Part shown: positions 7,014 to 11,682 of the stretch, piece after piece
How the letters are laid out: each line of letters begins with the position of its first letter
Numbering within the stretch: position 1 is the first letter of the stretch
The notes under the pieces: model-generated
Database searches by the model: none
What the model was told of the DNA's origin: nothing
The model's input: only the letters and a program-made list of their open reading frames with translations
DNA from: an uncultured Erysipelotrichaceae bacterium
GTDB lineage: Bacteria; Bacillota_I; Bacilli_A; Erysipelotrichales; Erysipelotrichaceae
Direction of reading: 5' to 3'
Assembly: GCA_902766675.1 (NCBI GenBank)
Contig: CACXEN010000231.1
Coordinates: forward strand, 1 to 11,682
Length of the DNA stretch: 11,682 nucleotides
Translations under genes and position numbers: made by a program

Positions 7014-7671
7014 GATTCTTCCATTCCTTTACTTCTTTTCTTATCCAATCTTCCCACTCTTGCATACCTTCTCCACTTTTTGCGGAAGTTTTAAATATTG
7101 CAATATTTGGATTTAAATATTTGACTCTTTCTATGCATTTATCCATATCGAAATCAAAATATTCTAATGTGTCTATTTTTGTAATCACTAAAGCATCACT
7201 TTCTTGAAACATTAATGGATATTTCAAAGGTTTATCATCCCCTTCAGGAATTGATAATATCATCACTTTTTTACTAGCACCTGTATCATATTCAGCTGGA
7301 CAAATCAGATTTCCAATATTTTCTAAAAAGATAATATCTAAATCTTCTATACCTAATTCTTCTAAACTAGTTCTTGTCATACCTGCATCCATATGACACA
7401 TACCATCTGTATGTACCTGAATAGATTTTGCGCCTAATGCTTCAATTGCTTTTCCATCCACATCTGCTTCAATATCTGCTTCAAGAACACCAATTCGGTA
7501 TTCTTCTTTTAAATCTAGAATTGTCTTGGATAATAAAGTTGTTTTGCCAGAGCCTGCAGAGGACATTAGATTTGCTAAAAATATTCCTTTGTCTCGTAAT
7601 TCATTTCTTAATTCTTCAGCATCTTTATCATTTGATGCAGTGACTGATTTATGTAATTCAATTGTTTTCAT
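7006..7671 (-). CDS. hypB: HypB-type nickel-insertion GTPase, second tandem copy, with TKID G4 motif
   Basis: 221 residues from the ATG at 7671, which follows a GAGGAG site; the frame also opens at TTG 7689, but that codon overlaps the site. SIMIBI-class GTPase that powers nickel hand-over with HypA. Walker A is SAGSGKTT (38-45). The metal-site residues Cys92 and His93 are in CHMDAG, with Cys124 in NLICPAE. G5 is SAKSGEG. The guanine-specificity motif reads TKID (164-167) where HypB normally has NKxD; TKxD is tolerated in relatives such as SRP GTPases. The N-terminal Cys motif and His-rich stretch of long HypB proteins are absent. It overlaps the first hypB by 14 bases and hypA by 8. Clearly homologous to the neighbour but diverged, so not a recent duplication. 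Confidence 0.9.
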   Translation of the reverse strand: MKTIELHKSVTASNDKDAEELRNELRDKGIFLANLMSSAGSGKTTLLSKTILDLKEEYRIGVLEADIEADVDGKAIEALGAKSIQVHTDGMCHMDAGMTRTSLEELGIEDLDIIFLENIGNLICPAEYDTGASKKVMILSIPEGDDKPLKYPLMFQESDALVITKIDTLEYFDFDMDKCIERVKYLNPNIAIFKTSAKSGEGMQEWEDWIRKEVKEWKNHA

Positions 7672-8332
7672 GGCTACGATACTCCTCAATGCATTTCATT
7701 ATGTATTGACCAACTTTCTCAATACCCTCACCTGTTTTACTGCTTACATAATAAATTGGACAATTTTCATTTTGTAAGCGAACATTGTTTTCGAACTTTG
7801 CATCATTAAAATCAAATACTTCTTTGACATCTATTTTATTCACCACAACGAATTGACTGTTTTGAAACATAAGTGGATATTTCAAAGGTTTGTCATCACC
7901 TTCTGGAACACTCAAAATCATCATATTTAAATGTGCCCCTGTATCAAATTCTGCAGGACATACAAGATTACCAATATTTTCTAATACAATGACATCAATA
8001 TCTTCTAAACCTAATGCATCTAATGATCTTTTTGTCATATCCGCATCCATATGGCAAAGACCAGCAGTATGAACTTGTAATGCTTTGATACCTAATGATT
8101 CCATTGTTTTCGCATCTACATCAGAATCTACATCTGCCTCAATTACTCCAATACGATATTTTTCTTTTAGTATTGGTAATACTTTTGTAAGTAATGTTGT
8201 TTTACCAGCACCTGGAGAAGCCATTAAATTCACAAAAAAGATATTCTTTTCTTTCAATACTTCTCTTGTCTGATTAGCGACTGCGTTATTATCTTGAATT
8301 ATTCTTTCTTTTACTTCTATTATTTTTGTCAT
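7658..8332 (-). CDS. hypB: HypB-type nickel-insertion GTPase, first tandem copy
   Basis: 224 residues, the short HypB form. Walker A is SPGAGKTT (39-46). Metal-site residues are Cys93 and His94 in CHMDAD and Cys125 in NLVCPAE. G4 is a normal NKID (165-168) and G5 is SSKTGEG (197-203). It shares the stretch EGDDKPLKYPLMFQ with the second copy, but the N- and C-terminal parts differ substantially. The start lies seven bases after the phosphorylase-like gene, with a modest AGAAG site, so it is co-transcribed. All catalytic and nickel-site residues are intact, making this the likelier canonical HypB; the pair may act as separate homodimers or as a heterodimer. Confidence 0.92.
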   Translation of the reverse strand: MTKIIEVKERIIQDNNAVANQTREVLKEKNIFFVNLMASPGAGKTTLLTKVLPILKEKYRIGVIEADVDSDVDAKTMESLGIKALQVHTAGLCHMDADMTKRSLDALGLEDIDVIVLENIGNLVCPAEFDTGAHLNMMILSVPEGDDKPLKYPLMFQNSQFVVVNKIDVKEVFDFNDAKFENNVRLQNENCPIYYVSSKTGEGIEKVGQYIMKCIEEYRSHENN

Positions 8333-8339
8333 ACTTCTT

Positions 8340-9095
8340 TTACTTCTTTAAAATCTCTTGTGCAATACATAATGCTATTTCAAAACAATCCAATTGTTTT
8401 ACTTTCTCTTTTTGATTTCCAATATCTGCTTGATCCCAAACATCTTTTAAGATATCTCCTGTGAAAAAGAATATATAGAAATGAATATCTAAATAATTGG
8501 CAAGAGCTTGTAAGCCACTTGATTCCATATCAACACAAAGACAACCTTCTTCCCTACGCTTATTTACTTTATCTATTGTTTCCATAAATATCGCATCAGT
8601 TGTCCATACTTTCCCCGTCACATTTTCTACATTATTCGCATCCAATACTTTTTTCAAATATGCATGATTTTCGATTTCTATATAGTCACTTGGTTTTGCA
8701 TAATGATAAGAAAATCCTTCTTCACGATATGCGCTAGATGGAATAATAATTTGATTTTTATATGTTTCATTTAATAAGCCACATGAGCCAAAGAATATGA
8801 AATGATTGGCGCCTGTTACGCAATGTACTTCTTCTAATGCTGCTCCTGAAATTGCGGCACCTATTGGTGATAAATAGAATAATACATTCTCATTTTTAAG
8901 GAAGTATATTGGTATTTCCCCATTTGCGAATCTAACACTAGCTACAGTTTCACATGCATAATTTTCTAAAACATGTTCTTTTACATGTATAGAAAAAGTC
9001 ACAACACAAACATCTGCTATATGCTTTTGATCATATATTTGTGATGGCTCTAACATTCTTTTACTATTTAAATCTAATGCTTCTAAAATCCCCAT
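8340..9095 (-). CDS. Nucleoside phosphorylase family protein (PNP/UDP fold), substrate unknown
   Basis: 251 residues of the PNP_UDP_1 superfamily, which cleaves the N-glycosidic bond of nucleosides, usually with phosphate. Seen are IGAAISGAALEEV and FGSCGLL (the glycine-rich phosphate/base region), SAYREEGFSYHY, WTTDAIFMET, and the ribose-binding VDMESSGLQALA. Uncharacterised Firmicute relatives share the EGxSYHY, WTTDA and CVDME pattern and the N-terminal DLNSKRM...P, which supports the first ATG despite the lack of a ribosome site. First gene of the hyp operon, from a promoter so near the start codon that the message is nearly leaderless. Why it accompanies nickel-delivery genes is not known. 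Confidence 0.85.
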   Translation of the reverse strand: MGILEALDLNSKRMLEPSQIYDQKHIADVCVVTFSIHVKEHVLENYACETVASVRFANGEIPIYFLKNENVLFYLSPIGAAISGAALEEVHCVTGANHFIFFGSCGLLNETYKNQIIIPSSAYREEGFSYHYAKPSDYIEIENHAYLKKVLDANNVENVTGKVWTTDAIFMETIDKVNKRREEGCLCVDMESSGLQALANYLDIHFYIFFFTGDILKDVWDQADIGNQKEKVKQLDCFEIALCIAQEILKK

Positions 9096-9106
9096 ATATT
9101 AATTTC

Positions 9107-9135
9107 ATTATAAATAATTTATCCAAGGATGTAAA
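9107..9135 (-). promoter_or_regulatory. Promoter of the phosphorylase-hypB-hypB-hypA operon
   Basis: Minus strand: TTTACA (9130-9135), 17 bases, TATAAT (9107-9112). The -10 box ends only 11 bases before the ATG at 9095, so transcription would start about four to five bases from the start codon, and no Shine-Dalgarno sequence is present. The -35 box shares its T's with the tail of the upstream ABC-operon terminator. Confidence 0.6.
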
Positions 9136-9137
9136 AA

Positions 9138-9157
9138 GAGAATACAGTCGTATTCTC
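9138..9157 (-). terminator. Intrinsic terminator of the amino-acid ABC operon
   Basis: GAGAATAC (9138-9145) pairs with GTATTCTC (9150-9157) around a four-base loop. On the minus strand it is followed directly by TTTTTACA. It begins eight bases after the ATPase stop codon, so it ends the transporter operon. Confidence 0.85.
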
Positions 9158-9164
9158 CTATTCA

Positions 9165-9914
9165 TCATTCACTTTTATTACTATTTAAGAATTCTTCAAT
9201 TCTTTGATTTCTTGGGTTAATCAGTACTTCTTGTACACTTCCGAAATCTAACTGTTCAGCATTATCCATAAATAATATTTTATCGGATACTTCTTTCGCG
9301 AAATTAATTTCATGTGTCACAATAATCATTGTTGTTTTACTATTCGCTAATTCTTTGATTACTTTTAATACTTCACTTGTAAGTTCTGGATCTAAAGCTG
9401 AAGTAGGTTCATCAAAGCATAAGATATCTGGCTCTAATGCAAGCGCACGTGCAATCGCAACACGTTGTTGTTGGCCACCAGATAATTGATGTGGATAGTG
9501 ATCCATTCGATTCTCCAAACCCATTTTTTTCAATAGTTCAATTGCCTTATCTTGTGTGTCTTTTTCTTTTTTTACAAGTTTCAATGCTAATTGAACATTT
9601 TCTAAAGCGGTATATTGAGGGAATAAATTGAACTGTTGAAAGACCATTCCAAAATGTAATCTTTTTTGTCGGATTGTATCTTCATCATAAGTACTTACTT
9701 TATCTTTTGAAAAATAGACTTCATTATCAAGAATGATCTCTCCATCATCTGGTATTTCCAAATAATTCAAACATCGAAGTAATGTTGTTTTACCTGAGCC
9801 ACTACTACCTAAAATAGATAATGTTTCAAACTTTTCCAAATCAAAAGATATGTTATTTAAAACCGTTTCACTTCCATATGTTTTTGTAATATTTCTAACT
9901 TCTAATAATGCCAT
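9165..9914 (-). CDS. Amino-acid ABC transporter ATP-binding protein (GlnQ/HisP type)
   Basis: 249-residue ATPase that drives uptake, associated with the cytoplasmic face of the permease. Motifs in order: Walker A GSSGSGKT (36-43), Q-loop VFQQFNLFP (91-99), signature LSGGQ (144-148), Walker B ILCFDEP (164-170), D-loop SALD, and H-loop His201 in THE. The FNLFPQYTALENV stretch is characteristic of polar amino-acid importers. It starts three bases after the permease stop with an AGGTGA site, and a strong terminator follows. Subfamily certain; the substrate is inferred only from the histidine-rich leader peptide of the operon. Confidence 0.93.
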   Translation of the reverse strand: MALLEVRNITKTYGSETVLNNISFDLEKFETLSILGSSGSGKTTLLRCLNYLEIPDDGEIILDNEVYFSKDKVSTYDEDTIRQKRLHFGMVFQQFNLFPQYTALENVQLALKLVKKEKDTQDKAIELLKKMGLENRMDHYPHQLSGGQQQRVAIARALALEPDILCFDEPTSALDPELTSEVLKVIKELANSKTTMIIVTHEINFAKEVSDKILFMDNAEQLDFGSVQEVLINPRNQRIEEFLNSNKSE

Positions 9915-9917
9915 ACA

Positions 9918-10574
9918 TCACCTAAAATACGATAACTTCTTTTCCATTTTTGCAAAGCCTACTGTTAATAAAAAACTAAATAACAAATAGAATGCGCCTG
10001 TGTAGAATAGTGGCCAAATAATGCCATTGCTTTTGATAAATGCTTGTCCACTCCAAATAATTTCATATACTGCAATAACCCTTGCTAGACTTGTATCTTT
10101 TACAAGTGTAATTACTTCATTGGAAATTGGTGGAATAATCTTTTTGATTACTTGAAGTAATACAATGTCTTTCATGATTTGGAAAGATGTCATACCTAAT
10201 ACTTTCCCTGCTTCAAATTGACCAACTGGAATAGATTGGATTCCACCTCGATAAATTTCCGCAAAATAACAAGCATAATTCACCACAAACGCTACTAAGC
10301 TGGCAATAAATCTTCCATTTTCACCAGTTCCCCAAATATTGATCCCAAAGAATATACCTGGGCCATAATAGATGACTAATAGTTGCAACATGAGTGGTGT
10401 GCCTCGAATCACCCAAATTAGAAACTGAAGTGGTAGCTTGATTATTTTGTTGTTGCTCATTGCCCCAATTGCGATTGGTAAGCCAAGTGGCAGTGAGAAT
10501 AATAGTGTTAATGCAAATAATTTTATTGTGACAAGAAATCCTTGCCATAATGCTAGTGTAACTGATGTAAACAT
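9918..10574 (-). CDS. Amino-acid ABC transporter permease (HisM/GlnP type)
   Basis: 218-residue inner-membrane permease with about five hydrophobic segments. The cytoplasmic loop that docks with the ATPase is visible: EIYRGGIQSIPVGQFEAGKVLGMTSFQIMKDIVLLQ, here the EAGKVLGM part corresponds to the EAA...G motif, about residues 120-140. It is the only permease in the operon, so it presumably forms a homodimer. The stop of the binding-protein gene and this ATG overlap as TAATG, and no good ribosome site is seen, pointing to translational coupling. Confidence 0.92.
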   Translation of the reverse strand: MFTSVTLALWQGFLVTIKLFALTLLFSLPLGLPIAIGAMSNNKIIKLPLQFLIWVIRGTPLMLQLLVIYYGPGIFFGINIWGTGENGRFIASLVAFVVNYACYFAEIYRGGIQSIPVGQFEAGKVLGMTSFQIMKDIVLLQVIKKIIPPISNEVITLVKDTSLARVIAVYEIIWSGQAFIKSNGIIWPLFYTGAFYLLFSFLLTVGFAKMEKKLSYFR

Positions 10575-11344
10575 TATTGCTTAATTAGTGATTCTTGAAC
10601 GCCATATGTCTTAGCGATTTCTAATAAACTACCATCATCTTGGAACTTTTTAAATTCTTCATTGATATAAGCAGCTAAGTCACTTCCCTTTCTACAACCA
10701 ACACCATATTCTTCACTCGTTAATGAATCTGTATATACCAAATCACTATAACTTGTGCCTTCACCAATCATTGCGCCAGCCATTAATAAGTCAATAATAC
10801 TTGCATCGCTTGTTCCAGCAGATACTTCTAAGAGTGTATCTGCTTGGGTTGGAACTGATACATACTCAAATCCATTTTCTTCTGCGACTGTTTCTCCTGC
10901 AGATCCTGCTTCTACCGCAAATTTTAATTCTGATGGATCTTTTCCTTCATTTCCTTTTGCGACAACAATGACTTGTGCATTATTGATATATGGTTTTGAA
11001 CATTCCATACCTGCTTTTACTTCATCCGTTAAAGTCATACCATTCCAAACAACATCAATACTCTTGTTATCTAATTCAAGTATTTTATTGTCCCAATCAA
11101 TTTCTACGAACTTTACAGATACGCCTAAATCTTCCGCAACTTTTTTCGCTACATCTGCATCAAAGCCGATCCACGCACCACTTTCATCTTTATAATCCAT
11201 TGGTGCAAAATCTGTAATACCAACAATCAATTCTCCTTTTTCTTGAATATATGCAATATCACTTTCTTCATTTGTTGTGTTACTTGTTTGCGAACAGCCT
11301 ACTAACATCATGATGCTTAATAAACTAACTATAATCTTTTTCAT
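10574..11344 (-). CDS. Amino-acid ABC transporter substrate-binding lipoprotein
   Basis: 256-residue extracytoplasmic binding protein (family 3 solute-binding fold). The N-terminus is a lipoprotein signal: positively charged MKK, hydrophobic stretch, and lipobox LVGC with the acylated Cys17. Mature-protein motifs include GELIVGITDFAPMDY, WIGFDADVAKKVAEDL, NGMTLTDE, SKPYI and the ligand-contacting IIDLLMA (Asp185). Most amino-acid binding proteins have Arg in the T-x-E-R motif that holds the ligand carboxylate; here that position is Val109, so ligand contacts differ from HisJ. It starts after an AAGGAGA site and is the first gene of the operon behind a histidine-rich leader peptide and terminator. 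Histidine or a histidine-like solute is therefore the predicted ligand, though not shown by the protein sequence itself. Confidence 0.9.
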   Translation of the reverse strand: MKKIIVSLLSIMMLVGCSQTSNTTNEESDIAYIQEKGELIVGITDFAPMDYKDESGAWIGFDADVAKKVAEDLGVSVKFVEIDWDNKILELDNKSIDVVWNGMTLTDEVKAGMECSKPYINNAQVIVVAKGNEGKDPSELKFAVEAGSAGETVAEENGFEYVSVPTQADTLLEVSAGTSDASIIDLLMAGAMIGEGTSYSDLVYTDSLTSEEYGVGCRKGSDLAAYINEEFKKFQDDGSLLEIAKTYGVQESLIKQ

Positions 11345-11362
11345 TTTTCTCTCCTTTTTTCG

Positions 11363-11372
11363 GTTCGGTAAT
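11363..11372 (-). promoter_or_regulatory. Leader segment complementary to the leader-peptide start region
   Basis: ATTACCGAAC (minus strand, 11372 to 11363) is the exact complement of GTTCGGTAAT (11547 to 11538), which covers the spacer and first two bases of the leader-peptide start codon. It lies just upstream of the ribosome site of the binding-protein gene. In a full-length transcript the two ends of the leader could pair. Confidence 0.45.
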
Positions 11373-11390
11373 TAACTAGATATAAAGAAA

Positions 11391-11420
11391 GGTCCGAAAT
11401 CTTTCACTATATTTCGGACC
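11391..11420 (-). terminator. Attenuator terminator in the ABC operon leader
   Basis: GGTCCGAAAT (minus-strand left arm, 11411-11420) pairs perfectly with ATTTCGGACC (11391-11400) across a ten-base loop, followed on the minus strand by TTTCTTTATAT. It lies after the leader peptide stop and about 47 bases before the first transporter gene, in the proper orientation to stop transcription before the operon. Classical attenuation would need an antiterminator that captures the left arm. By eye the candidates are weak: GGCCGG in codons 17-18 of the leader could pair with CCGGTCC with one bulge. Confidence 0.75.
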
Positions 11421-11458
11421 GGTTATTTATCTTCTTTTCAATATGTAAGTTTCCTCAA

Positions 11459-11539
11459 TCAACCCAAAGAAACCACGCTAGAAGCCCGGCCATTGTGATG
11501 ATGATGACGATGTACTCTTCTTCCATTTACTAGTATCAT
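11459..11539 (-). CDS. Histidine-rich leader peptide (attenuation uORF)
   Basis: A 26-codon reading frame not listed among ordinary genes because of its length. It starts at ATG 11539, seven bases after a GGAGAAG ribosome site, and ends at TGA 11459-11461. Codons 9-15 read Val-His-Arg-His-His-His-His, so five of 26 residues are histidine, using CAT four times and CAC once. It lies between a good promoter and an intrinsic terminator in front of an amino-acid transporter operon. This is the plan of HisL-type leader peptides, in which ribosomes stalled at His codons when charged tRNA-His is scarce allow read-through. The peptide has no similarity to E. coli HisL beyond the His run. Strong on arrangement; the mechanism is inferred. 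Confidence 0.75.
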   Translation of the reverse strand: MILVNGRRVHRHHHHNGRASSVVSLG

Positions 11540-11566
11540 TACCGAACTTCTCCTTTATTAAGTGTA

Positions 11567-11595
11567 AATGTATATGTATTTAAAATACTTGTCAA
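11567..11595 (-). promoter_or_regulatory. Promoter of the leader peptide/amino-acid ABC operon
   Basis: Minus strand: consensus TTGACA (11590-11595), 17 bases, TACATT (11567-11572). Transcription would start near 11560, a few bases before the leader peptide's AAAGGAG site, giving a leader of about 215 bases before the binding-protein start codon. Confidence 0.65.
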
Positions 11596-11682
11596 TCATT
11601 TTTAATACTATTTTTAAAAATGAATACGTGCATCATTTCACACTCAGTCCTAAAATAACTTATAATAGATGTGTTTATTGGA

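Larger units (their letters stand above)
11345..11682 (-). other. Long non-genic stretch: ABC operon leader and upstream DNA
   Basis: The first 250 bases (11345-11595) are the regulated leader described in separate entries: promoter, leader peptide, terminator and long-range complementary segments. The rest (11596-11682) is AT-rich. It contains TATAAT at 11661-11666 on the plus strand, which could be the -10 of a divergent gene beyond the window, but no clear -35 accompanies it. No T-box consensus or other riboswitch was recognised. Confidence 0.55.

Noticed and set aside
7006..8332. The two hypB genes as a frameshifted or recently duplicated single gene
   Set aside because: Both frames are complete with all GTPase motifs, and the proteins differ throughout, so they are separate, old paralogues.
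10755..11195. 146-codon open frame on the plus strand opposite the binding-protein gene
   Set aside because: It is antisense to a well-supported lipoprotein gene, with no ribosome site or family features.
11495..11516. GATGATGATGACGATG simple repeat on the plus strand
   Set aside because: It is the complement of the His codon run of the leader peptide on the minus strand, which explains it better than a microsatellite.
11345..11560. T-box or other riboswitch in the ABC operon leader
   Set aside because: No T-box consensus is seen, and the leader is mostly taken up by the His-rich ORF and terminator.

Overview
The window is low-GC DNA with dense, mostly minus-strand operons, strong AGGAG-type ribosome binding sites and very AT-rich spacers. 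This points to a low-GC Firmicute. The gene set (mannose-family PTS without its own IIA, single-permease polar amino-acid ABC transporter, short HypB proteins) would fit a gut Erysipelotrichia or related host-associated lineage, but that assignment is inference. No rRNA, tRNA, CRISPR array or intact mobile element is visible.

Region 1 (about 1-4920, minus strand) is a six-gene carbohydrate operon, read right to left: a GlmS/AgaS-type sugar-phosphate isomerase or deaminase with two SIS domains, PTS components IIC, IID and IIB of the mannose/sorbose family, a Cof-type HAD phosphatase, and an allulose-6-phosphate/ribulose-phosphate 3-epimerase. It starts from a promoter at 4810-4838 with a palindrome at the transcription start. 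It has a weak internal hairpin after IIB and ends at a perfect 38-bp palindrome at the left edge.

Region 2 (4919-6517) holds the likely regulator, a GntR/HutC-family repressor, and a divergently transcribed DeoC-like aldolase. The spacer between them contains an inverted repeat with half-sites like those in front of the PTS operon, so one regulator probably controls all three transcription units. A combined pathway can be imagined: PTS uptake and phosphorylation of an amino sugar, deamination/isomerisation to a ketose phosphate, C3 epimerisation, and aldol cleavage.

Region 3 (6669-9112, minus strand) is a compact operon of a nucleoside phosphorylase-like gene, two different tandem hypB GTPase genes and hypA. 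These are nickel-delivery factors, yet no hydrogenase, hypCDEF or urease gene is present. The second HypB has TKID in place of NKxD. The operon promoter lies so close to the first start codon that the mRNA would be almost leaderless.

Region 4 (9138-11595, minus strand) is an amino-acid ABC transporter: a lipoprotein binding protein, one permease and one ATPase. Its roughly 215-nt leader is the most notable element here. It encodes a 26-residue peptide with a His-Arg-His-His-His-His run, followed by an intrinsic terminator before the first transporter gene. This is the architecture of classical ribosome-mediated attenuation and predicts a histidine-regulated, probably histidine-importing, transporter. 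No T-box motif was seen.
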